DNA from: Odiellus spinosus
Lineage: Eukaryota > Arthropoda > Arachnida > Opiliones > Phalangiidae
DNA: 64,000 bases
Reading direction: 5' to 3'
NCBI GenBank assembly: GCA_963920705.1
Contig: OY987234.1
Location: forward strand, 7,327,851-7,391,850
A program made the position numbers and the translations under genes. Within the stretch, counting starts at the first letter, position 1. Each line of letters begins with the position of its first letter. Under the pieces are notes generated by a model. That model was not told the DNA's origin and ran no database searches. It was given only the letters and a program-made list of their open reading frames with translations. Shown piece after piece: positions 53,787 through 63,167 of this stretch.

Positions 53787-54226
53787 TTAAAGGGAAACTT
53801 AAAGGCCTAGGATTTCTTCTGCCTGTCACCTGCCTATTTCACTGGAAGTGGGCTCACCCTCTGAGATTCGCCTTCAGTAGCATGGCAAGAGAAAGCCTGG
53901 AGTATGTTTCCAGGGTGACAGGCAGAAGTAATTCTAGGCCTTTAAAGCTAAAAATGGAACAGCTATTGAATTTATTTTTATGCCCCAAACGTTTCAAGAA
54001 TTGGGGCATCAAACGCCGGCCTATTCTTTAATACAAGCTCAAATAATGATTGGCCCCAATTTATAATTACTTTTATTCAAACTAAACTAATCTTTAGAAA
54101 TTAATTTAAACACCAAAAACATTTGTCTAATAATTGTTTGAAAATTCTAGAATACGTATTTTGTTATGTCGATTCCGAAAATAAATTAAAAAGCTGTTCC
54201 ATTTTTAGCTCCAAGTTTCCTTTCAA
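53787..54226. mobile_element. TTAA palindromic MITE, family b, copy III, with nested TTAA element
   Basis: The left is TTAA then AGGGAAACTT. The right side contains GCTGTTCCATTTTTAGCTCC and AAGTTTCCTTTCAA, in which the terminal TTAA has decayed to TCAA. The interior matches copies at 9188 and 11242. A 139-bp TTAA-flanked element is inserted near the left end. Confidence 0.75.
53799..53945. mobile_element. Nested TTAA-flanked MITE with AGGCCTAG ends
   Basis: TTAA then AGGCCTAGGATTTCTTCTGC at the left and GCAGAAGTAATTCTAGGCCT then TTAA at the right. The arms continue through CCTGTCACC / GGTGACAGG. It is a third, shorter TTAA-targeting type and is non-coding. Confidence 0.8.
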
Positions 54227-56068
54227 GCTGGCTTCGCCTTTCGATATTACATCAACTCCTCCTGAAACCAAGATCCATCTCGAAATATGTAATAGCCAGT
54301 TTGTGGTTTACATCGCTTATAAGACGAAGCTACGAACGATTTGGTTCCTTATTTTCTATAGAAGAGGCTAAATACTTTCGCCTCCACCTAGTACTGCGAT
54401 TGAGTAGATATTATTAGGCGATTGACTCGAGACTCCGGCGACTACTACGGTGGTCGAAAAATACCCATTTTGTCGAAAATAAAAATAAAAAATCCCCGAA
54501 ACTAAAAGATAGGCGGTCTGGTCTGGAGGCGGCTAATAAGAAGAAATTGTAAGAATTTAGGGGAAATATTCGCCCATTTTGAGTGACGTAGCCGCACTCT
54601 CGCGCGAGTTCCTTCAAATATGATCGAAAATCAAAAATCCTCCCACCATCTCCCGATTCAACTCCACTCAAAATCGCTTTCCTTACATCCAATCTTCCGA
54701 AGTTAAAAAATCTTATTCGATATCTTTTAGAGATAAACCGTAACTTAGCTCAACGCCTATAGTGAAAACTTGGAGATAATCCGCAACTGTAACGTCGTTC
54801 TAGACGGTATATAATAGCGAGGGGAAGGTGGTCCTCGCGTCAGAGGTTAATATTTGGGTGTTGATACTCTAAAACGGGTCATACTCTGCCAAAAAATTCG
54901 ACCTTTTCCAAAAATTCATTCGCCGTCAGCGGAGGGAAGAGAAAGAATTGGAACGCGGGTGGTCCGTAGTACTTTCTACAAAACGCTCGGCTTGAAACAA
55001 AATACCAAAGACGAGAAACCAGTTTAGCTTTGCTTGGAACTGGGCTCCAAAAAAGCCAACTCCCGCGCCCGCCTAAATAGAAAACGATCTTCAACTGGAA
55101 TCACATATTTTGGCAGTTAGAACTTTGCCCGGTTTTAATTTTAAGCTAAGCTTCCAATAATCTGTTTCTCTTATTCGATTTATAAAAAGAGCGGCTTCGC
55201 TCATTGAAACACATCCTGAATACGCCTATAAGATACGTCACTTTAAATACGAAACTATCAGAATAAACAAATCGTACACATTAGGGATAAGCGCTGCCAA
55301 TTCCCGTGTATTTTGTTTAAATCTGCTATAGCTTTGGCAATTGCGCCAACTCCTCTCGTACAGAGTTATCGAGAGAGAGTTATCCTGTTTATTTAATTAT
55401 TACGATATTTTAAGCCAAACATCGATTTTCAATTAAAATTTATCACCGGTTCGAAAAACCAATATCAGTTAATCAAGTTACGACCTTTTTCTAATGTAAT
55501 TCTATACGAAAGAGTAAAATCGGAGTTATGTTGTTTTCGCGCGAAGTTAATGCCTGAAAAAACCCGCGAAATTGGCAATTGTTGCGCCATCTACCAGCAA
55601 TATTTCAAACCTCTTCTAAAATTTTCATCGATTGATTTTTTGCGGAGCTTGTAACGCCATCTATTAAGGCTATCTCGAGTTATTATGACCGTTGTAGATA
55701 ACTAGTCAATAAATAAAACTACTATGAAGGAAAATATAATTGCCTTCATTATAAATAGCTGGCTAGTTTGAAGATTCTAATCGCAATTACTACAAAATTA
55801 CTAATACACGATTAGACTCTATCCAGGGGAAATAAAAAGAGAGTTATCTGAAAGCCGAAAGTTCAACACTATTTAAATCGCTCATTATTGGCTAAAGCTC
55901 AATTTCGCTCCTTGTTTAATAAAGTATCCATCGAGGGGACCTACATCATCCCTCGTCAAATTACAGCAGGCTATATCCTAGGCGCCTTAGCTGCACCTTT
56001 ATAATTTCGAATTTTCATGGAAGAGTGGGATTGGGGAGTCTGCTCTCTCCTCTAGCGAGAAGTCAGGA
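54227..56068. other. No gene seen
   Basis: No gene recognised in about 1.8 kb. A 92-codon minus-strand frame at 54414-54692 has no family resemblance that I can name. Confidence 0.5.
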
Positions 56069-56322
56069 GTGTTACACCATAGAGACTTTTAATATAGGGA
56101 GTGGAAAGTTGAGGCGAAGATGTAGCTCAAAACAACCGTTGTAAAAGGCCGGGTCGATTTCCGGTATAGCTTTCCTCTAACGCGGGGTGATGTCATGTGA
56201 CCGGAAGTTGGCCCGGCCAGTTATTAGCATTGGCAAAGGTTGCTTGGGGAGCTACATCTCGTTTTGAATTGCCAAAGGCAGGAGTTTCTACTCCCTATAT
56301 TAAAAGTCTCTATGGTTACACG
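56069..56322. mobile_element. 254-bp palindromic element
   Basis: The outer arms GTGTTACACCATAGAGAC and GTCTCTATGGTTACAC pair with small gaps. The middle arms GATGTAGCTC / GAGCTACATC and the inner arms GGCCGGGTCGATTTCCGGT / ACCGGAAGTTGGCCCGGCC also pair, so almost the whole element is one hairpin. It is non-coding. Confidence 0.75.
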
Positions 56323-56901
56323 TAGCATGCGCGAAAAAGGATGCCCATTAGAAAATATAGTAACAGCCAAGGGGAGGAAAAATGGGGAATTGGAGGCAGA
56401 CGCTGAGTTTGAAGGACACTTTATGACGTGTGGCCGCTGTTCCATCGCCCCTTAATATTCCTTGGTTCCCACATTTCTCTTCATCACGTCCCACACTTCT
56501 CTACCCACCCCTACCCAATTTGGAATAGGCTCATCCAATAGGCGATTAAATAAATTCTGACTTCGTCCTAACCTTGGAAAATGGCAACATCTTCCATAGA
56601 AACGGGTTCTATTTACGGCTCTTTTTGTTAGTTTCAAGGTTGGCAAAAGTGTAGAAAATCCTATACTTTGAACCAACCCTTGAAAAAAATGGGACACCTT
56701 CAATACAAACGGTGCTTTTTATCGGCTCTTTTATCCATTTCCAAGGTTATAGAATAAAACCGTCTATTTTTCTAATACCTTTTCCTCTCCCCTACCCGTA
56801 ACGGCTCTACTTCCACTATGGGAGGGTTGGGGGCTAGGAAAAAGAGGGGGTCAGAATAATAACAAACATTATACTGAGGACGGACACTAACTGAGAATTC
56901 T
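56323..56901. other. No gene seen; AAGGTT-type repeat copies
   Basis: Two tandem-like copies of an AACCTTGGAAAATGG...AACGGGTTCTATTTACGGC...AAGGTTG pattern occupy about 56565-56760, related to 14841 and 52690. No gene is visible. Confidence 0.55.
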
Positions 56902-57060
56902 TGATTTCGTCGGAGATTTCAGGATTTCGCGATTTCGCAAAGATTTCGGGATTTCGTCGGAGATTTCGAAATTTCGCGATTTCTTCAAAGATCTCGTGAT
57001 TTCTTCAAAGATTTCAGGATTTTGTATGAAAGATTTCGCGAGAAGCGTACGGGATTTCGT
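56902..57060. repeat. GATTTCG-rich minisatellite
   Basis: Irregular repetition of GATTTCG, GGAGATTTC and TTCTTCAAAGAT words for about 160 bp, with unit lengths near 16-34 bp. It is non-coding. Confidence 0.75.
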
Positions 57061-58108
57061 GTAAATGTCGGACCCCTCGATTTCGCTACTTGTTTAATAA
57101 AGTGTCCATTCATTTCCAAACTTCTAACAATGATTCACCCTAGTCAGTAATCATCGGTAAACATGTACAACGCGGATAACACTAGTAATTATACATTGCC
57201 ATGTCTTATTACTTAGTACAAGAATCTGCGATATTAATTTATAACGGGGGTTGACAATCCACCCTTTTCATAATCATCTACTTAATTACATATACACGAA
57301 GCCGTACGGTCAGAAGTAGTTATCTTCTAATACAGTACTCTGCAACTTTATCAAACCATTCCCAAAAGTTCGGAAATATATGTCAGTATAACCACCATTT
57401 CCTGGTTTCTTCCCTGTCTAAAAAAACGAATCCCTTCCTGCCCAAAGTGTTAGGTAAAACTTCTATTCACCCCTCCCGTTAGGCCTAAAACAATGAAAAT
57501 TAAATTTGAGTAAAAACACACTTACCCTAATTTTTAAGACGTTCAATTGTTGATTCATGCCGATCCACTCGTTGAGCACACTTTTAACACAAGTTTCACA
57601 CTATTAATCCATTTTGGACTAATTTTTATAGTAATTAAAAACTCATCTAATGAAATGTCAACCAGACTCCGTCTTGACAAAACCAAACTGGGGAAGAAGG
57701 CGGCAGGAGCAAAGCAGAGACGTTGGGTCGGTTTGTGTGAGGAGTCAGGAGCGGCCGTTGAAACGGTGTTTTACGCGCCAAAAATGTCACGAGTGACGAA
57801 ATGACGAATAGAAAATATTTAAACGCGCTAATGCTCGCCTTTGAAAATGTGGCGCAGAAAATTTGTACAGTCAAATGCTGGGGAAAACCAACGCCTCCTA
57901 TATATAGGGAAAACTTATATTGTGCATAGAGGTTAATAATTGTGGATCTATATATTATTATTATTAATAACTTCTCAATCTTAATTCTCTGTGATCCAGG
58001 GATGTAAAAAAAGCACAAGTCGCTGGGCATTGCCCGATAAATCTTCTAAATGCCCTATAACTTATAAATACAGGAAATCTAGCAATGTCTGAGAATTTTT
58101 TTTAAATT
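57061..58108. other. No gene seen
   Basis: No gene recognised. Confidence 0.5.
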
Positions 58109-58198
58109 GTGGTGGTGTAGTGGTCTCAGGGGCCCGTAGCCAGTACCTCTTTGGGACTGTGCATTCCTTTAGAATTTGAGTCCTTGAGAGTGCACCAC
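58109..58198 (+). ncRNA. tRNA-like sequence (possible SINE head or tRNA pseudogene)
   Basis: A 90-nt stretch with complementary ends GTGGTG and CACCAC in acceptor-stem position, an A-box-like TGGTGTAGTGG near the 5' end and a B-box-like ATTTGAGTCC near the 3' end. The length suits a class II tRNA (Leu or Ser). The T-stem is weak, so a functional tRNA is unlikely. A tRNA-derived SINE or pseudogene is my reading. Confidence 0.35.
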
Positions 58199-59004
58199 GT
58201 AGACTCCCTTTTTAGTACAATCAACTCCATTAAGTAGGGGAGGGGTGAGGGGACCTTAGTAATTCGATTGAGCAGACATTGTTTACATTTTAAGGACCCA
58301 CTACTACACTATTGGTTGGAATAATTTTATTCAACATATACAGACATATTTCTAAATAATCGTAGGCCACCCAAACAATGGTTTTTAGCTTCTTGCGCCC
58401 CGCCTTTATCGCAATGGCCGACATTTTTCTTTGATTGAGCAGACAATGTTTACATTTTTAGAGCACGCTATTGGCTAAAAGCATTTTGAAAAAAAAAAAA
58501 AAAAAAAAAGACATTTACCCGGGGGGGGGGGGGGAGACTTTTCAGAGCCATATCTGTAGGTGTAATTGTATTAATTATAAATTTATTAGAATCTAGTAAA
58601 AATGTAATTTAATTTACAAGACGTTTATAATTTAGTTACTAAAATGTCGTTTAAGTAATTCAAAATTATTCTATAGATTGAAGAAAATATTTTGTCAGTC
58701 TAAGATAATGAGCAGGCGTAAGCTTCTAGCTTTATTGATTTCTCCTATTTAATATCGTTGAAATATCCATAGTGGTTTTCTACACGCTATATGCTTAGGT
58801 TCATCTTTGACTAAAATATCAATATTATATGTCAGAGATAGTGTTCTCCACAGTTAATTTAAGAACAACATCAGCCGTGATATTGATAATTTAGACGTCA
58901 ACTTACAAAAATTCGCATAACATTTTACAATAAGTGATTAAATTGTATTTTAATATGAATTTAAAGTATCAAAAACCCAAAAAGCATTTGCAATTCGGGA
59001 TATT
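58199..59004. other. No gene seen; duplicated 32-bp tract, poly-A and poly-G
   Basis: TTGATTGAGCAGACA(A/T)TG followed by TTTACATTTT occurs at about 58265 and 58431. A run of about 20 A (about 58488-58509) and a poly-G run (about 58520-58533) follow. The poly-A could mark the tail of a retroposed sequence beginning at the tRNA-like unit. Confidence 0.5.
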
Positions 59005-59280
59005 ACCAATAGATAGAAATTCATCCGATCGACAAAGGGTCCTTTGGATCGAAATTTATCTGATCGACAGTGTGTCTCATTTGATCGACGGGATAGCCCC
59101 ATTTGATCGAAATTTATTTGATCGACAGTCTCTCTCGTTTTTTACCAATAGATAGAAATTCATTCGATCGACATAGGGTCCGTTGGATCGAAATTTATCT
59201 GATCGACAGTGTGTCTCATTTGATCGACGGAATAGCCCCATTTGATCGAAATTTATTTGATCGACAGTCTCTCTCGTTTT
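59005..59280 (+). repeat. 139-bp tandem repeat, two units (left arm)
   Basis: ACCAATAGATAGAAATTCAT starts both units (59005 and 59144), and the units differ at only a few positions. Each contains six to seven GATCGA words, including GGATCGAAATTTATCTGATC. Confidence 0.9.
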
Positions 59281-59284
59281 AATT

Positions 59285-59360
59285 GAGATGCCGTGACCCG
59301 TTGCCCGAAAGGGTAGCCAGCATGGATTGTAAAAAGATACTGAGTTTGAATCCTCATCGT
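59285..59360 (+). ncRNA. Weak tRNA-like sequence in the spacer
   Basis: GATGCCGTGACCCGTTGCCC leads to a T-arm-like GAGTTTGAATCCTC with a four-pair stem (TGAG/CTCA). The rest of the cloverleaf is not convincing. It may be a SINE fragment. Confidence 0.25.
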
Positions 59361-59423
59361 GAAAATGGTGTGTTAAATAATCGAAATTATTTGGTTAATA
59401 TATAAAATTATTGCGTTTTGTAG

Positions 59424-59443
59424 GGTTAGGTTAGGTTAGGTTA
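59424..59443 (+). repeat. TTAGG-type telomere-like repeat
   Basis: GGTTAGGTTAGGTTAGGTTA, about four units. TTAGG is the telomere repeat of many arthropods; at this length it could also be a chance microsatellite. Confidence 0.7.
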
Positions 59444-59452
59444 TTAAATTAA

Positions 59453-59550
59453 TTTTAAAAATACTTAATATTGCATGGATTTAAAAATCGATAGGTTTTA
59501 AATTAACTAATCGATTTTTAAATCTATGCAGTATCAAGTCTTTTTGAATT
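59453..59550. repeat. Central hairpin of the foldback spacer
   Basis: GCATGGATTTAAAAATCGAT faces ATCGATTTTTAAATCTATGC, and looser matches extend outward. The arms are about 40 bp with a loop of about 14 bp, sitting midway between the two inverted arrays. Confidence 0.8.
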
Positions 59551-59589
59551 TTATTTGATATTTTCGATCATTTGGTTCTGCATGTCGAT

Positions 59590-59898
59590 CCAATGGTACT
59601 TCATATCTATTCCACTCAATCTTTTTTAACTGTCGATCATTTGAATCTTCTTTTTGTAAGTGTCGATCATTTGGTTCTGCATGTCGATCCACTGAATTTC
59701 GATCTAATGGACCCTGTGTCGATCAAATGAATTTCGATCCAATGGTACTGCATGTCTATTACTTTCAATCTTTTTTACCTGTCGATCATTTGAGTCTTCT
59801 TTTTTTAAGTGTCGATCATTTGGTTCTGCGTGTCGATCCATTGAATTTCGATCTAATGGACCCTGTGTCGATCAAATGAATTTCGATCCAATGGTACT
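59590..59898 (-). repeat. 149-bp tandem repeat, two units (right arm)
   Basis: CAATGGTACT recurs at 59591, 59740 and 59889, giving a 149-bp period. Units carry TGTCGATCATTTGGTTCTGC and a GGACCCTGTGTCGATC tract, the complement of tracts in the left arm. Confidence 0.9.
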
Positions 59899-62800
59899 AA
59901 GCCTTGTAATTCGTATTTTTATAATTTCATTTCATTTTGTATAAATATTCTTAAAATTTAATTTCAAAACGTAATAAAGTACTAGAAAAATGTATTCTAT
60001 TTTATAAATCTCTACATATTTTGTATTAATAATAAGTAGACTTTATAAAGGTCCATAATTAAAGCGTTAATTAGCGTTTAATTAAGGTAAATTAGTAGGT
60101 TTTGACGCAAAGTGGTGCACATTTTCCCAAAAAAATATGTTTTTAAGCGTAAATTGTATCGTATTATCTTTATAATTAAAGTTAATTGACAAATTTAAGT
60201 TAATTGAATTTTTTTTCTCGTTTTGAGGATAAAAAGGGTTCATTTCTCTATTTTAAAGTGCGGGGAGTGTTTTTAAGCACTTATGTACTTCTAATTAAGT
60301 TTAATCGTGATTAAAAATAATCTAAATTAAAATTAAATTTGCTCGTACGTTCTCAAAAATATTTTAATCGGATGCCCCGTGTATGAAAACCTAAATAAGC
60401 ATATTTCTCTTTTTAATATAGCTTAATTAGGGCCTGTAATTAAATAAAAACTTAATTTAAATCGCGTTTAAAATTGTAAAATAGGATCCATGAAAATACT
60501 ATAGCCGCGTACCCCGTCTTGAAAGTATAGTTTTCAGAAAAACGTTTCTTGAACGAGTAGCTTCGCTAAACCTAAATATTTGGCTTAATATTAACGACGA
60601 TTAAAACCAAAAATATTTTGTCTGATAGATTAGAATGCGAGGAATCCGCTCGTGCTATTATAATTATCGTAAGACTAATCGTTAATTATTTATTCATTTA
60701 CAAAGTTAAGCCTAAATCATTTTTCAGTTTCAAAACTTGGCTGATGTTGTCTTAACGCTTCTAATTAGATTAAATATCAATTTTTTTAAACAAAAAATAC
60801 CTAATCTATTCAATTAACACGCGAAAAACTCAAAAACGTGAATTTCATTATCCTGAGATAAACGGTTAATTAGTTACGTAATTAACTTCAATGATTTTGA
60901 GCATTTTTTTTTGTTTCGAAGATTTTAAATAATTTTCTCGCTTTGAAATTAAATCGTATTTAAATATGATATACACAAAAAGGTCAATTAAGACACGGAT
61001 AATAAAATAAAATTAGTCTCTTTATCCTACGACGATCCGTTAATTAATTATCTAAGAAAGTTTAGCACTAAATAAGCAATTTTCTTGATTACAAAATTTT
61101 TACTACATCACTACGTCTTTAAAATAAAATATAATTAAGAAAAATAAATGTGATTAGATAGATTTGCTCGTGGAAATTTCAAAAATGTTAGTTTTGATGT
61201 TCAAAAATAAGTATTTAATTTAATATTTAATTTAAATCTAACCCCCTCCACATTTTGTTTCCATTATCCGTTCATGGAGCTCGTTGTAATAGAGCGGAGA
61301 CTATAACTGGGCAGAATATAATTTCTTTACTCCATAGCCGCATTCGCTTTCTTCCATGAACATTAGAAGTTATTGGTGTTCATACTAAAGAGTGAACAGA
61401 GAAAGGAAGCCTAATAAAGGGGAAATATTAACTTCATTTTATTTCTGTAGTTGTAATAAATCTTCATTCGGTTTTTTTGGATGAACGTTTTGAACGGAGA
61501 GATAAGGGGGCTGAAAAAGAGAAGGGGAAAGATATTCCCGGGGAAACTGGGAGTGCGCGTATCAGCTCTCATTTTCAGCGGGAGAATAATAAACTGTAAC
61601 CTTTTTCTCTAGAAAACATTCTGCAAATTATGGTTGATCTTACATGAAAAATTGGTTACATTGGATGACTTTAAAAAAGGCGTAAAAAGTGTGTGGTCTA
61701 TTCCATTTTAGAAAATTGAGGGGGTCTCGTATAGTTTTACAGCCTCAATATGCTAAGGATATAAGTCAACTTCCAATGAAAAATTAGTACAATAGCTGGG
61801 AAAACTCCGACTGGTAGATATTATTATTTAAATAATGAAGCTGAATTAACGAATTTAATTATATTTTAAATGAATGTATTTTATTCTCCGTATTATTAGG
61901 CATCGGTAAATATAAATTAATTAATTTCGAATCAATATTCGTAGAATTGAATTCCAAAATGACATAAAATATTAGAATATTTTTTATATTTTATAAATCT
62001 CTACATATTTCGTATTAATAATACCAGAAATTAATAATTTCTGATAATACGAGATAATACTTTATACAGGTCTGTAATTGGGAAATAAAGTGATACGTAG
62101 GGTTTAATTACAGAAAATTAGTGGTTTTTGATGCAAAGTGGTGTAAATTTAACCAAGAATGATACATAAAAGTTTTTAAGCGTAAATTGTATCGTAATAT
62201 CGTTGTAATTAAAGTTAACTGACAAAATTAAGTTAATTGAAATAGTTTTTATCGCGTTTTGAGGTTTAAAAAGGGTATTAAAATCTATTAAATACGACCA
62301 TGAAGTTAGAATTTCATCATGCATTAGCTCCGATACTGATACTTGGATTCATAGAACCGATTGTGAAGTTGAAACTTTAAAACGTTTTTGAATGCAATAA
62401 ATTTTATAGCCAAAGTGTATGTAGTTGAAAATTATTACACAATTATAAAGACTACATTTCCGTCGTCCACTAGTTAAAGAGGTGCTTATCTACTTCTGCC
62501 AAAATTGATTGGCAAAATGTAGGGATTAGGCCGAAATTGTCAGGAAAATGAGCCAAAATTAACTTGACAAATGAAAATAGGTCAATTTTGGCCTATACTT
62601 TAAACTTTGAATTTTTATTTTCAAACAGTTCTTACTATGGGGTTTAACATTCAGAGTTCCGGCTATTCCTATGGCGTTTTAATATGGGAGTGATAACCGA
62701 GTTTAAATATCCCGCTTCCTCATTGCATATGTTGAAATTCAGTTCAGTTTCTGCCCTTTGATTCGGGGAAGAGAGCGATATAAAAACATATCTAAAAATA

Positions 62801-63103
62801 CGGCTTATTTCCGCCCCTCACCCCTGCTATTGTCTATGGCTGACACTTGACATAAGGGGGTGATTAAATTTTTAGAGGAAGTAGGCCTAGTTAAGGCTAG
62901 TTCCGTAGTTCGAAAATTAGTTTCGCCTTATTATCTCGTCAGGGCGTTTATTTACGTTATAATAAATTAAAATACGCGTTCGATAGCTAGTCCATGAAGC
63001 CTTTCGAAGCCTTCCATCTTATCTTATTCCACGAAACAGGTCTAAAAGATTAGGCCTAACCCATTTATGTTTCGGTTTTCCCACCCTTCGATCGTTGTAC
63101 ACG
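59899..63103. other. No gene seen; presumed upstream region of the sushi gene
   Basis: Very AT-rich with no supportable coding sequence. A tract near 59935-60250 and another near 61970-62290 are similar (AAATCTCTACATATT, CTAAATTGTATCGTA-like AAGCGTAAATTGTATCGTA, AAAGTTAAYTGACAAA). This indicates an old direct repeat of about 300 bp or more. The promoter of the downstream gene should lie at its right end, but I cannot point to it. Confidence 0.5.
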
Positions 63104-63167
63104 ATGGAAACTAGTGTCGTAATAGTATTTACGATACTATTCGCTTTATTTGAACGCTACTATTCGC
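63104..63167 (+). CDS. Exon 1: signal peptide
   Basis: 21 codons plus one base (phase 1), followed by the strong donor GTAAGT. The peptide starts METS and carries a twelve-residue hydrophobic core; the Ser before the junction and the Gln made by joining to exon 2 are plausible near a cleavage site. Confidence 0.8.

Larger units (their letters stand above)
59005..59898. mobile_element. Foldback-type inverted repeat with tandemly repeated GATCGA arms
   Basis: The left arm (59005-59280) consists of two 139-bp units rich in TTGATCGA. The right arm (about 59580-59898) consists of two 149-bp units that, read on the other strand, contain the same GATCGAAATT, TCATTTGATCGACA and AGGGTCC tracts. The arms are therefore homologous and inverted, each a tandem array, around a spacer of about 300 bp. 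Long inverted repeats built of short direct repeats are the hallmark of Drosophila FB-type elements; assignment to such a class is inference. It is non-coding. Confidence 0.6.
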
